The translations under genes and the position numbers were made by a program. 64,000 nucleotides of DNA, taken from assembly GCA_035695825.1 (NCBI GenBank), contig DASRRH010000031.1, forward strand, positions 62,001 to 126,000, read 5' to 3'. Positions 31,981 to 40,162 of this stretch are shown in pieces (the first letter of the stretch is position 1; each line of letters begins with the position of its first letter). This stretch comes from JAKEFM01 sp035695825 (GTDB lineage Bacteria; Planctomycetota; UBA1135; JAKEFM01). The notes beneath the pieces were generated by a model. The model did no database searches. It saw nothing but the letters and a program-made list of their open reading frames with translations, and had not been told where the DNA came from.

Positions 31981-34245
31981 GTGGCGGCCGCTACTTCGCA
32001 GGAGAGGATTCTCCGGCTCGGCGCGGTCTTCGCCGCGGGGTGCGCGCTGCTCGTCGGGCGCCTCTTCCAGCTCCAGGTGATCGAGGGGGAGCGGTGGACC
32101 CGCGAGTCGGAGAGCCTCCGGGTCCGGCGGGGGTCGATCCCGTACCGGCGCGGGGCGATCCTCGACCGGGCGGGCGTCGTCCTCGCCGAGGATCGGGGAG
32201 CCTACGACCTCCAGTTCCGCTACCGAGCGTTCCGCAGGGGAAACCCCCTCGCGCAGGCGGCCCACCTCCTCGGAACCCTCTCCGGTCGGACCGTCGGGCT
32301 CAGCGAGGTCGCCGGGGATCCGGGCCGCTTCGCGAGCGCCCTCTCCCGCGTCGGCCCCCGCCACCTCCTCGGCCGCCCCTCCCTCGAGAGGAAGGACGCG
32401 GCCTTCTACCTCGGCCGCCTCCTCGCCGAGGCGAGGCCGCGCGATCCGGCGGAGGGCTCGGCCCCCGGCTCCCCCCTCGCGCGGGAGCGGGAGGCCGACG
32501 CGCTCTCCCGCAGGATCCTCGAGGAGACGGCGACGGGGGGAGAGGCGGCTCCCTTCGCGGAGCGGGTCGGGGCGGGAACGGCCGCCCTCGAGGCGCTGCT
32601 CAGGAGCGCCCTCGGGGACCTTGACGCGCTCGAGCGCGCCTGCGCGCTCCCCTCCGGGAGGCTGCTCGAGGAGGCGGACCGGCGGCGCGCCGAGATCGAG
32701 GCGGAGGTCGAGGAGCGAGCGACGGAGCGGCGAGGGATCGCCGCGGTGCGGAGGGACCACGAGGAGCGCGCGGTCCGGATCGAGACCCCGCTCCCCTTCG
32801 AGGGGGCGCTGCGGCTCGCCCTCGCTCCGGATCGGTTCCCCGGCTTCGCTCCGGAGGCGACCACGCGCCGCGCCCTCCACCCCGACGCGCCGGTCCCCCT
32901 CCTCGGGCTCGTCGGCCGCCCGACCCGGGAGGAGATCGAGAGGGAGGCCCGGCTGGGGGAGGAGTACCGGACCCTCGCCCGCACCTTCGAGAGGTCGGAG
33001 CCGGAGGAGCGCAGGCTCCGGGAGCTCGAGGGGAGAGTCGGGGAGTTCGAGGCGGGGGCGGACGATCCGCGCGGGAAGGGCTTCGGCATCGAGTACCTCC
33101 TCGACGGGGCGCTCCGGGGACGCCGCGGCAGCCGCGTCGTCTCGACGGAGGGGGCGTCGGCGACGACCGTCCTCGACGAGCCCCCCGTCGACGGCCGCGC
33201 GGTCGCGCTCACGATCGACCTCGAGCTCGAGCGCGCGGCGCTCCAGGCGCTCCGCGAGGGGTACGTCGGGATCTCCGACGTCTTCGGCGCCGTCGTCCTC
33301 CTCGAGCCCGGGTCGGGGAACGTGCTCGCTCTCGTCTCGAACCCGTCCTACTCGGAGGGGGAGTACCGGGGCGCGTTCGAGGCGCTGAAGGACGATCCGC
33401 GCTTCCCGCTCCACCCCCGCGCCTACGACCCCTACTACCCCCCGGCGCCGGGCTCCGTCTTCAAGGTCGTCGTCGCCGCGGCGGCTCTCGAGGAAGGGCT
33501 CATCGAGCCCGGCTCCCGCTTCACGTGCGCGGGGATCGAGGGGCGCCTCCGGTGCAACGCCGCGTCGGGCCACGGGACGATCGACCTCGGGGAAGCGATC
33601 GAGAAGTCGTGCAACGTCGCCTTCTACAAGATCGGCGAGCGGCTCGGATCGGAGCGCCTCGCGCGCTGGGCCCGCGCCTTCGGCTTCGGGGAGAAGACCG
33701 GGATCGAGGTCCGCGAGATCGCGGGGACGGTGCGCGGGGACCTGACGGACGGCGACTCGGCGCGCCGGTTCGCGATCGGGCAGACGCTGATCGACGCGAG
33801 CCCGCTCCAGGTGGCCCGGATGATGGCGGCGTTCGCGAACGGGGGCCGCCTCGTGCGGCCGCGGCTCGTCGCCCGCGTCGGGGACGCGGAGCGGACCCCC
33901 GCGGAGGCGCCTTCCCTCCCGATCTCGCCGAGCACCCTCCACTTCCTCCGCGAGGCGATGGGCCGGGTCGTGAGGACGGGGACCGCCCGCCCCGACGGGG
34001 GGTTCGACCTCGGGGCCCTCGGGGCCGTCGGGAAGACGGGGACGGCCGAGGTCGGGAAGGACATCCCCGACCACTCCTGGTTCGCCGGCTACGCTCCGGC
34101 CGAGGCTCCGCGCGTCGTCGTCGCGGTGTACTGCGAGCGCTCGGGCCGCCACGGGGGGGACCTCGCCGCCCCGATCGCGGAGCGCGTGCTTCGCGCGGCG
34201 CGCGAGCGGGGGCTCCTCGGCGGCGTCCCCGAGGAGCCGCGGTGA
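31981..34245 (+). CDS. mrdA: Penicillin-binding protein 2 (elongasome transpeptidase)
   Basis: A 754-residue class B PBP that cross-links peptidoglycan during elongation. GTG 31981 gives an N-terminal membrane helix (about 12-30, LGAVFAAGCALLVGRLFQLQVIEG) and the RRGSIPYRRGAILDR pedestal signature. The transpeptidase domain has Ser492 in SVFK, SCN at 543-545 and KTG at 685-687. The region about 130-330 is an unusual charged insertion (EEVDRRRAEIEAEVEERATERR-like coiled sequence), making it about 100-150 residues longer than typical PBP2. rodA starts by GTGA overlap with its stop, as expected for the RodA-PBP2 pair. Confidence 0.92.
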   Translation: MAAATSQERILRLGAVFAAGCALLVGRLFQLQVIEGERWTRESESLRVRRGSIPYRRGAILDRAGVVLAEDRGAYDLQFRYRAFRRGNPLAQAAHLLGTLSGRTVGLSEVAGDPGRFASALSRVGPRHLLGRPSLERKDAAFYLGRLLAEARPRDPAEGSAPGSPLAREREADALSRRILEETATGGEAAPFAERVGAGTAALEALLRSALGDLDALERACALPSGRLLEEADRRRAEIEAEVEERATERRGIAAVRRDHEERAVRIETPLPFEGALRLALAPDRFPGFAPEATTRRALHPDAPVPLLGLVGRPTREEIEREARLGEEYRTLARTFERSEPEERRLRELEGRVGEFEAGADDPRGKGFGIEYLLDGALRGRRGSRVVSTEGASATTVLDEPPVDGRAVALTIDLELERAALQALREGYVGISDVFGAVVLLEPGSGNVLALVSNPSYSEGEYRGAFEALKDDPRFPLHPRAYDPYYPPAPGSVFKVVVAAAALEEGLIEPGSRFTCAGIEGRLRCNAASGHGTIDLGEAIEKSCNVAFYKIGERLGSERLARWARAFGFGEKTGIEVREIAGTVRGDLTDGDSARRFAIGQTLIDASPLQVARMMAAFANGGRLVRPRLVARVGDAERTPAEAPSLPISPSTLHFLREAMGRVVRTGTARPDGGFDLGALGAVGKTGTAEVGKDIPDHSWFAGYAPAEAPRVVVAVYCERSGRHGGDLAAPIAERVLRAARERGLLGGVPEEPR

Positions 34246-35360
34246 GCCTGGCGCGGTTGCGCCGGGCGGACCGGGGGATCCTCGCCCTCGCGGGAGGGAT
34301 CGCCGTCTTCGGGCTCGTCTTCGTCGCGAGCGCGACCGGCCACGGCGCGACCGGCTCCCTCGGCGGGCAGGCGCTGCGCCTGGCCGTCGCCCTCCTCTTC
34401 GGCCTCGGGTGCCTCCTCGCGCCGTCCCGGTTCCTCAAGCGCCACTCCTATCTCCTCTACGGGCTCGCGCTCCTCGGCCTCGTCGGGGTGCTCCTCGCGG
34501 GGCGCGCGACGAACAACGCCCGCCGTTGGGTCGACCTGCCGGGGGGCTTCAAGCTCCAGCCCTCCGAGTTCGCGAAGCTCGGCCTCCTCCTCGCGCTCGC
34601 GAAGTACGCGAGCGCCCGACGCCGGCTCGAGACGATCGAGGGGCTCGTCCTCCCCTGCGCGCTCGCCGTCCTCCCCGCGGTCCTCGTCGCGGCGGAGCCC
34701 GACCTCGGCACGGCGATCGTGTTCGTGCCCCTCCTCTTCGGGATCCTCTACGCGGGAGGGGCTCGGCGGGGCCACCTCGCGGCGCTCCTCGCGCTCGGGC
34801 TCGTCGCCCTTCCGGCGGGGAGCCTCCTCGCGATGCTTTCCTACCAGCGCGAGCGCGTCGTCACCTGGTGGGAGCAGGACCGGCTCACGGCCGATCAGAA
34901 GCGAGGGGCGGGCTACCACCTCTTCCACTCGAAGGTCGCCGTCGGGGCGGGGGGGATCGCCGGCCAGGGGATCGGGGCGGGCACGGAGAATCGGCTCGAC
35001 CTCCTCCCGGAGCGGGCGAACGACTTCGTCTTCGCCGTGGTGGCGGAGGAGACGGGCTTCCTCGGCGGGACCCTCCTCGTCGGCCTCTACGGCGGCCTGG
35101 TCCTCCTCCTCTTCGGGGCGGCCTCGCGGCTGCGCGAGCCGTTCGACCGCCTCCTCGTGACCGGGGTCGCCTGCCTCTTCGGGACGCACCTCTTCGTCAA
35201 CGTCGGGGTGGCGATCGGCACGGTCCCGACGACGGGCCTCACGCTCCCCTTCGTCTCCTTCGGCGGCTCCTCGACGATCGCGGCGGCGGGGGCGCTCGGC
35301 CTCGCTCTGAACGCCCTCGCGCGCCGGGAGCTCGAGTTCTCGGAGGACGCGTTCGCGTGA
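34242..35360 (+). CDS. rodA: SEDS-family peptidoglycan glycosyltransferase RodA
   Basis: A 372-residue SEDS protein that polymerises lipid II and works with PBP2. GTG 34242 overlaps the mrdA stop. The family blocks are present: NNARRWVDLPGGFKLQPSEFAKLGLLLALAKY, AAEPDLGTAIVFVPLLFGILYAGG with the catalytic-region Asp, HSKVAVGAGGIAGQGIGAGTEN, FVFAVVAEETGFLGG and IGTVPTTGLTLPFVSFGGSSTIA. It closes the shape operon. The microcompartment locus promoter starts 3 bases after its stop. Confidence 0.95.
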   Translation: MSLARLRRADRGILALAGGIAVFGLVFVASATGHGATGSLGGQALRLAVALLFGLGCLLAPSRFLKRHSYLLYGLALLGLVGVLLAGRATNNARRWVDLPGGFKLQPSEFAKLGLLLALAKYASARRRLETIEGLVLPCALAVLPAVLVAAEPDLGTAIVFVPLLFGILYAGGARRGHLAALLALGLVALPAGSLLAMLSYQRERVVTWWEQDRLTADQKRGAGYHLFHSKVAVGAGGIAGQGIGAGTENRLDLLPERANDFVFAVVAEETGFLGGTLLVGLYGGLVLLLFGAASRLREPFDRLLVTGVACLFGTHLFVNVGVAIGTVPTTGLTLPFVSFGGSSTIAAAGALGLALNALARRELEFSEDAFA

Positions 35361-35362
35361 AC

Positions 35363-35390
35363 TTGTGAGGGAGGGGGAGGGATCTAGAAT
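35363..35390 (+). promoter_or_regulatory. Promoter of the microcompartment locus
   Basis: TTGTGA at 35363-35368 and TAGAAT at 35385-35390 have a 16-base spacer. The first BMC-H ATG is 24 bases after the -10 box. No operator palindrome is obvious. Confidence 0.65.
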
Positions 35391-35414
35391 GCGCCCCCTC
35401 GCTCGCCGCCCCGG

Positions 35415-35762
35415 ATGCCCAACGTCGCGCTCGGCATGGTCGAGACCTGCGGCCTCGTCGGTTCCGTCGAGGCCGCCGACGCCATGGTCAAGACCGCGAA
35501 GGTCGTCCTGCTCGGGAAGGAGCGCGCCGGAGGGGGACTGACGACGATCTTCGTCCGCGGAGAGGTCGGGGCCGTGAAGGCCTCCGTCGAGGCGGGCGCG
35601 GCCGCCGCCCGGCGGGTGGGGGAGCTCGTCGCCGTCCACGTGATCCCGCGGCCCCACCCCGACGTCGAGGCGCTCCTCCCTCGCCCGCGCCCGGAGGGGG
35701 AGCCCCCTGCTCCGGAGCCTCCCCCGGCGAAGGGGCGGCCGGGGCGGAGGGGGAAGTCCTAG
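35415..35762 (+). CDS. Microcompartment shell protein, hexameric BMC-H
   Basis: A 115-residue BMC-H protein. The single Pfam-BMC fold is plain: LGMVETCGLVGSVEAADAMVKTAKV, the KERAGGGLTTIFVRGEVGAVKASVEAG pore region, and ARRVGELVAVHVIPRPHPDVEALLP. It should form hexamers with a central pore at the GG-containing turn (RAGGG) and tile the flat faces of the protein shell. The tail (about 95-115) is Pro/Gly/Lys-rich. It differs from the second BMC-H at 37400 (about 65-70% identical by eye), so the shell facets may be mixed. Confidence 0.95.
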   Translation: MPNVALGMVETCGLVGSVEAADAMVKTAKVVLLGKERAGGGLTTIFVRGEVGAVKASVEAGAAAARRVGELVAVHVIPRPHPDVEALLPRPRPEGEPPAPEPPPAKGRPGRRGKS

Positions 35763-35765
35763 GCC

Positions 35766-37376
35766 GTGGACGCCGACCTCCGGGCGCTCCAGGAAGTCCG
35801 CGACGCGGTCGCCGCGGGCAGGCGCGCGGCGCAGGCTCTCCACGCGTTCTCGCAGGAGCGGATCGACGCCGTTTGCGAGGCGATGGTCGAGGCGGGGGCG
35901 CGCGCGGCGCTCGACCTCGCGAAGCTCGCCGTCGAGGAGACGGGCTACGGGAGGGTCGACCACAAGGTCCTGAAGAACCTCTTCGGCACCCGGGTCCTCT
36001 GGGAGTCGATCCGGGACTTCCCGACGGTCGGGATCGTGCGCCGGGACGAGAAAGCGGGCCTCTTCGAGGTCGCCGCTCCGCAGGGGGTCGTCGCGGCGAT
36101 CGTACCGACGACGAACCCGACCTCGACCGCGCTCTTCAAGGCGATCATCGCCCTCAAGGGGCGGAACGCGATCGTCGTCTCCCCCCACCCCCGCGCGGCC
36201 CGCTGCATCGGAGAGTCCTGCCGCGTCGTCTACGAGGCGGCGCTGCGCGCCGGGGCGCCCGAGGGGTGCGTCGGCTGGCTCACGGCCCCGACCCTCGAGG
36301 CGACGGAGAGCCTGATGCGCCACCGCGACGTCGACCTGATCCTCGCCACGGGGGGGGCGGGGCTCGTCAAGGCCGCCTACTCGAGCGGCAAGCCCTGCTA
36401 CGGCGTCGGGCCGGGAAACGTCCCCTGCTTCATCGAGAGGACGGCAGACATCGAGCACGCCGTGCGCTGCGTCGTGACGAGCCAGACCTTCGACTACGGG
36501 ACCCTCTGCTGCTCGGAGCAGGCCCTGATCCTCGACCGGCCGATCCGGGAGGCCGCCCTCGCGGAGTTCGCCCGCGCGGGGGCCCACCTCTGTTCCCCGG
36601 AGGAGACCCGCCTCCTCGAGAAGGTCGCGATGCGGAGCCGCCTGATGAATCCCGAGATCGTGGGCCAGCCCGCGGCGAAGATCGCGGCGATGGCGGGCTT
36701 CCGCGTGGCGCCCGAGTCGACCGTCCTCCTCGCGGAGCAAGGAGGGGTCGGCTACGAGCACCCCGTCTCGATCGAGATCCTCGCCCCGGTCCTCGCCCTC
36801 TACACGGAGGAGGGGTGGCGCGAGGGGTGCCGCCGGTGCATCGAGGTGCTGCGCTTCGGCGGGATGGGGCACACGCTCGTCCTCCATTCGAAGGACCGGG
36901 AAGTGATCACCGCCTTCGCCCTCGAGAAGCCCGCGAGCCGCATCCTCGTCAACGCCCCGACCTCGGAAGGCGCGGTCGGCTGGGCGACCGCGCTCGACCC
37001 GTCGATGACCCTCGGGTGCGGGGCGATGGGGGGGAACATCACGAGCGACAACATCTCCGTCCGCCACATGATCACGCTGAAGCGGGTCTCCTACCTGAAG
37101 CCCGACTGGTGGGAGACGCGCGCGCGCGCGGAGGCGGAGAATCCCGGCCGCGGGCTGCTCCGGATCGGGTGGGGGACGGCGGTCCCCGCGTCCTTCCCCG
37201 AGCATGAGCGTCCCGCCGCCGCCTCCCCGCGCAAGTCGCCGCCGCCCGTCCTCGTCCCTGCGTTCCCGGAGCCGCCGGCCTACTCGTACACGGCGAACCC
37301 GGAGCACCCGGCCCGGAAGTTCCTCCCCGCGGGGCCGGGGGGGAGCGGCAACCCTCCGTTCGTCCTCGCCCCGTGA
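35766..37376 (+). CDS. CoA-acylating aldehyde dehydrogenase (PduP/EutE/AdhE-N family)
   Basis: A 536-residue enzyme that would convert an aldehyde plus CoA and NAD+ to acyl-CoA inside the microcompartment. The NAD site (GVVAAIVPTTNPTSTALFKAI), LATGGAGLVKAAYSSGKPCYGVGPGNVP and the catalytic region GTLCCSEQAL (Cys248 aligned with AdhE Cys246) are present. Start GTG 35766 is 3 bases after the BMC-H stop. The N-terminus (DADLRALQEVRDAVAAGRRA) is an amphipathic helix, and the last 75 residues form a Pro-rich tail ending PPFVLAP. Either may serve as the encapsulation signal. The aldehyde source is not encoded here. Confidence 0.93.
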   Translation: MDADLRALQEVRDAVAAGRRAAQALHAFSQERIDAVCEAMVEAGARAALDLAKLAVEETGYGRVDHKVLKNLFGTRVLWESIRDFPTVGIVRRDEKAGLFEVAAPQGVVAAIVPTTNPTSTALFKAIIALKGRNAIVVSPHPRAARCIGESCRVVYEAALRAGAPEGCVGWLTAPTLEATESLMRHRDVDLILATGGAGLVKAAYSSGKPCYGVGPGNVPCFIERTADIEHAVRCVVTSQTFDYGTLCCSEQALILDRPIREAALAEFARAGAHLCSPEETRLLEKVAMRSRLMNPEIVGQPAAKIAAMAGFRVAPESTVLLAEQGGVGYEHPVSIEILAPVLALYTEEGWREGCRRCIEVLRFGGMGHTLVLHSKDREVITAFALEKPASRILVNAPTSEGAVGWATALDPSMTLGCGAMGGNITSDNISVRHMITLKRVSYLKPDWWETRARAEAENPGRGLLRIGWGTAVPASFPEHERPAAASPRKSPPPVLVPAFPEPPAYSYTANPEHPARKFLPAGPGGSGNPPFVLAP

Positions 37377-37399
37377 GGCCTCACCCGAGGTGACCCGCA

Positions 37400-37702
37400 A
37401 TGCCTGACATCGCGCTCGGCATGATCGAGACGAAGGGCCTCGTCGGCGCCATCGAGGCGGCCGACGCCATGGTGAAGGCGGCGAAGGTGACGCTGATCGG
37501 CCGCGAGAAGGTGGGGGGGGGCTACGTGACCGTGATGGTGCGCGGGGAGGTCGGCGCCGTGAAGGCCGCCACCGACGCGGGGGCGGCCTCCGCGCGGCGC
37601 GTCGGGGAGCTCGTCTCCGTCCACGTGATCCCGCGGCCGCACCCGGAGGTCGAGCACATCCTCCCGCGGGCCGAGACCGCCGGGGAGCCCGCCCCGCTCT
37701 AG
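37400..37702 (+). CDS. Microcompartment shell protein, hexameric BMC-H (second copy)
   Basis: A 100-residue BMC-H. LGMIETKGLVGAIEAADAMVKAAKVTLIG, EKVGGGYVTVMVRGEVGAVKAATDAG and ARRVGELVSVHVIPRPHPEVEHILP match the family closely, and in particular the major hexamer of the Haliangium ochraceum shell as I recall it. This copy has the more canonical pore (KVGGGYV) and a short tail. It likely is the bulk facet protein. The ATG is preceded by GAGGTGACCC, a fair ribosome site. Confidence 0.95.
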   Translation: MPDIALGMIETKGLVGAIEAADAMVKAAKVTLIGREKVGGGYVTVMVRGEVGAVKAATDAGAASARRVGELVSVHVIPRPHPEVEHILPRAETAGEPAPL

Positions 37703-37726
37703 CGGGACGCGCCGCGACCCCCGCCG

Positions 37727-38365
37727 GTGGCCGCCAAGATCGAGCTCCGGACCTTCGTTTTCCTCGACGCGATGCAGCCCCAGTTCACGGCGTTCGTCGC
37801 GACCACCGCCCGCGGCTACCTGCCGATCACCGGAGACGCGGCGCTCTTCGTCGAGGTCGCCCCCGGGATCGCGATCAACCGGATCACGGACGTCGCCCTG
37901 AAGAAGACCGACGTCCGCCCCGCGATCCAGGTCGTCGAGCGCACCTTCGGCCTCCTCGAGGTCCACTCCTCCTCCCAGTCGGAGGTCCGCGAGGCGGGGC
38001 GCCAGATCCTCTCCTTCCTCGGGTGCGGGGAGGGGGAGAGGCTCGCGCCGCGGATCCTGACGAGCGAGACGATCACGAACGTCTCGGACTACCAGCTGAT
38101 GCTCATCAACCGCGCCCGGTTCGGGCAGATGATGCTCGCGGGGGAGACGCTCTACGTCCTCGAGGTCCACCCGGCCGGCTACGCGACGATCGCGGCGAAC
38201 GAGGCGGAGAAGACCTCCCCGATCCGGCTCCTCGACCTCCAGTCCTTCGGCGCGGTCGGGCGCCTCTACCTCTCGGGGACGGAGGCGCAGATCCACGAGG
38301 CGTCGAGGGCCGTCCACGCGACCCTCGAGGCGATCGAGGGGCGGCCGAACGAGGGGAAGGGGTAG
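37727..38365 (+). CDS. Microcompartment shell protein, tandem-domain BMC-T (stacking-trimer type)
   Basis: A 212-residue tandem BMC protein starting at GTG 37727. It has two BMC-like halves, each with a KELR/MQPQFTAFVAT- or LINRARFGQMMLAGE-type entry and a closing helix. ELRTFVFLDAMQPQFTAF, VEVAPGIAINRITDVALKKTDVRPAIQVVERTFGLLEVH and LYVLEVHPAGYATIAANEAEK follow the pattern of Haliangium BMC-T2/T3. That type forms double-stacked trimers with gated large pores, a likely portal for substrates or cofactors. The stop shares one base with the next GTG. Confidence 0.9.
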   Translation: MAAKIELRTFVFLDAMQPQFTAFVATTARGYLPITGDAALFVEVAPGIAINRITDVALKKTDVRPAIQVVERTFGLLEVHSSSQSEVREAGRQILSFLGCGEGERLAPRILTSETITNVSDYQLMLINRARFGQMMLAGETLYVLEVHPAGYATIAANEAEKTSPIRLLDLQSFGAVGRLYLSGTEAQIHEASRAVHATLEAIEGRPNEGKG

Positions 38366-38949
38366 TGGACGAGAACCCGGCGGTCGACGCGAAGGTCCGC
38401 CCGCGCCCCTGCATCGGGATCCTCGAGCACCGGTCGATCGCGCGCGGGATCGAGGTCGCCGACGCGATCCTGAAGGAGGCGAGCGTCGAGATGCTCTTCT
38501 CGGAGCCGGTCCACCCGGGGAAGTACGTGAGCCTCTTCACGGGGGATGTCGAGGACGTCCGCAGCGCCCTCCGCCGCGGGGCGGAGGCGGCCGCCGAGGA
38601 CCTCCTCGACGAGACGCTGATCCCCGATCTCCATCCCGGGGTGATCCCCGCGGTCGGGGCGGGCGCCGCCGGCGGGCCGCTCGACGCCCTCGGCGTGATC
38701 GAGACCTTCACGGTCGCCTCCGCCCTCCTCGCCGCGGACCGGGCGGCGAAGCGCTCGACCGTGCGCCTCCTCCGCCTGCGGCTCGCGAACGGGCTCGGCG
38801 GGAAGTGCGTCGTCACGCTGACGGGGGAGGTCTCGGACGTGCGCGCGGCGGTCGAGGCGGGCGCGCGCGCGGCCGAGGAGCGGCGCCTCCTCGTCCGCGA
38901 GGTCGTGATCCCGCGCCCCCACGCCGACCTCGCGCGCTACCTCGGCTGA
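38365..38949 (+). CDS. Microcompartment shell protein, tandem-domain BMC-T (single-trimer type)
   Basis: A 194-residue BMC-T. The first half runs CIGILEHRSIARGIEVADAILKEASVEMLFSEPVHPGKYVSLFTGDVEDV, the second LGVIETFTVASALLAADRAAKRSTVRLLRLRLANGLGGKCVVTLTGEVSDV. This is the pattern of the Haliangium BMC-T1 pseudohexamer, a single-layer trimer. GTG 38365 overlaps the stop of the preceding gene by one base (TAGTG), so the two BMC-T proteins are translationally coupled. The window thus has both BMC-T classes plus two BMC-H, but no BMC-P. Confidence 0.92.
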   Translation: MDENPAVDAKVRPRPCIGILEHRSIARGIEVADAILKEASVEMLFSEPVHPGKYVSLFTGDVEDVRSALRRGAEAAAEDLLDETLIPDLHPGVIPAVGAGAAGGPLDALGVIETFTVASALLAADRAAKRSTVRLLRLRLANGLGGKCVVTLTGEVSDVRAAVEAGARAAEERRLLVREVVIPRPHADLARYLG

Positions 38950-38964
38950 CGCAAGCGCGGCCCC

Positions 38965-39288
38965 GTGAAACGCCTCGTCACGGAGCGGGACGTCCGCGCC
39001 TGGATCGGCCGCGAGCCGATCCGGGTCGACGAGGAGACCCTGATCACCCCCGCCGCGCTCGACCTCGCCCACGAGAAGGGGATCCCCGTCCTCTACGTCG
39101 GAGGGCGTGCCTCCTTGCTTGCGCCGGAGGTCGTCCCTGGCGCGCCGGGCGCCGTCGTGGCGGCGAATCCGCCTCTCGAGGAGCCGCCCCGGCTCCCGGC
39201 CGAGGAGGGGACCTACCTCGTCCAGATCGAGGGGGGGAGGCGGACCGTCTACCGCGTCTCCGGCCGTGGCCTCGAACCGCTCGCGTAG
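38965..39288 (+). CDS. Small BMC-associated protein, EutT N-terminal-like
   Basis: A 107-residue protein starting at GTG 38965, 15 bases after the BMC-T stop. Residues 1-45 (KRLVTERDVRAWIGREPIRVDEETLITPAALDLAHEKGI) carry the LITPAALDLAHEKGI block common to the N-terminus of EutT cobalamin adenosyltransferase and of several microcompartment-associated proteins. The cobalamin-transferase domain is absent. The second half (about 70-107) is a short beta region (GTYLVQIEGGRRTVYRVSG). It may be an adaptor or cargo-targeting protein. Function unknown. Confidence 0.7.
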   Translation: MKRLVTERDVRAWIGREPIRVDEETLITPAALDLAHEKGIPVLYVGGRASLLAPEVVPGAPGAVVAANPPLEEPPRLPAEEGTYLVQIEGGRRTVYRVSGRGLEPLA

Positions 39289-39346
39289 AGGAGGGACGAG
39301 TGGCAGCGATGGATCGCCGGGAGTCGTGGCGCCGGCCCCTCCCGCG

Positions 39347-39374
39347 TTGACGGGAGGCGTTCGCTCCGTATCAT
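39347..39374 (+). promoter_or_regulatory. Promoter of the second PIN toxin-antitoxin pair
   Basis: TTGACG at 39347-39352 and TATCAT at 39369-39374 have a 16-base spacer. An AT-rich stretch (39375-39405), unusual for this genome, separates it from the antitoxin ATG and may be the antitoxin operator. Confidence 0.65.
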
Positions 39375-39406
39375 GTCACACACTTTCACTAATGTTTTAA
39401 CACGCT

Positions 39407-39670
39407 ATGACTCGATCTGATTTCCCTCGGGACGTCGCGCGGAGGATCCTCCGCCGCGCGGAGCAGGGCGAGAAGGCCGTCGTCGTCGTGTTCAAACGCG
39501 GGAGGCCCTCTCGCGTCTTCGGCCTGGAGGAGTACCGGAAGCAGCAGCAGGTTCCTGTGAAGAACCAGATCTGGAAGCGGCGGCGTGCGAGCGGCGGCGG
39601 CCCGAATCCGCTGCGCGCCATCGAGGGGCGGGTCCTCGGATCGATCCGGCGCGAGGACATCTACGAGTGA
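39407..39670 (+). CDS. Putative Phd-like antitoxin
   Basis: An 87-residue basic protein (TRSDFPRDVARRILRRAEQGEKAVVVVFKRGRPSRVFGLEEYRK). The helix then strand-turn VVVVFKRGRPSRVFGLEEY is the Phd/prevent-host-death layout, with a C-terminal tail (IEGRVLGSIRREDIYE) that would bind the toxin. A PIN toxin begins 3 bases after its stop. Homology is weak by eye, so the call rests largely on the neighbour and size. Confidence 0.7.
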   Translation: MTRSDFPRDVARRILRRAEQGEKAVVVVFKRGRPSRVFGLEEYRKQQQVPVKNQIWKRRRASGGGPNPLRAIEGRVLGSIRREDIYE

Positions 39671-39673
39671 ACC

Positions 39674-40162
39674 GTGGAGCGGGCCCTCCTCGACACGAAC
39701 GTCCTCGTCCACGCCGTCTACCGGGGTTCCCCCCTGCACCGGGCCGCCGCGACGCTGGTCGAGCACGGGCTGACGAGGAGGGGCGCCTTCTGCATCTCGC
39801 CGCAGAACCTCGTCGAGTTCGCCGCTGTCGTCACGCGGCCCCGCTTCGTGGATCCGCCCCTCGACCCGAAGGCGTGCGCGGAGAGGGCGTGGGGGCTGTA
39901 CCGCTCCCGCACGCTCGCGAAGATCTATCCCAAGCGCGGGACGGTGCTCCGCGCCTTCCGCGAAGGGGCCGCTCGGGGGATCCTGGGGCCGGGATGGTAC
40001 GACCTCTACCTTGCCGCCACGATGCAGGATGCACGGGTCCGGACGATCGTCACCGAAAACGCGGCGGACTTCCGAAGGTTCGACTTCCTAAAGGTCCTCT
40101 CCGTCGAGGAGGCGAGAAGGCGAATCGCCGAGGAGGAGGACTCGCCCGCGTCCTCCGAGTGA
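39674..40162 (+). CDS. PIN-domain ribonuclease toxin
   Basis: A 162-residue PIN toxin starting at GTG 39674. Acidic residues of the metal site are seen in LLDTNVLVHAV (Asp), NLVEFAAVV (Glu) and GPGWYDLYLAATMQ (Asp), with a closing VTENAADFRRF where the Asn/Asp completes the site. It differs in sequence from the other PIN toxin of the window (12866-13447), so these are independent modules. It shares a transcript with the upstream antitoxin. Confidence 0.85.
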   Translation: MERALLDTNVLVHAVYRGSPLHRAAATLVEHGLTRRGAFCISPQNLVEFAAVVTRPRFVDPPLDPKACAERAWGLYRSRTLAKIYPKRGTVLRAFREGAARGILGPGWYDLYLAATMQDARVRTIVTENAADFRRFDFLKVLSVEEARRRIAEEEDSPASSE

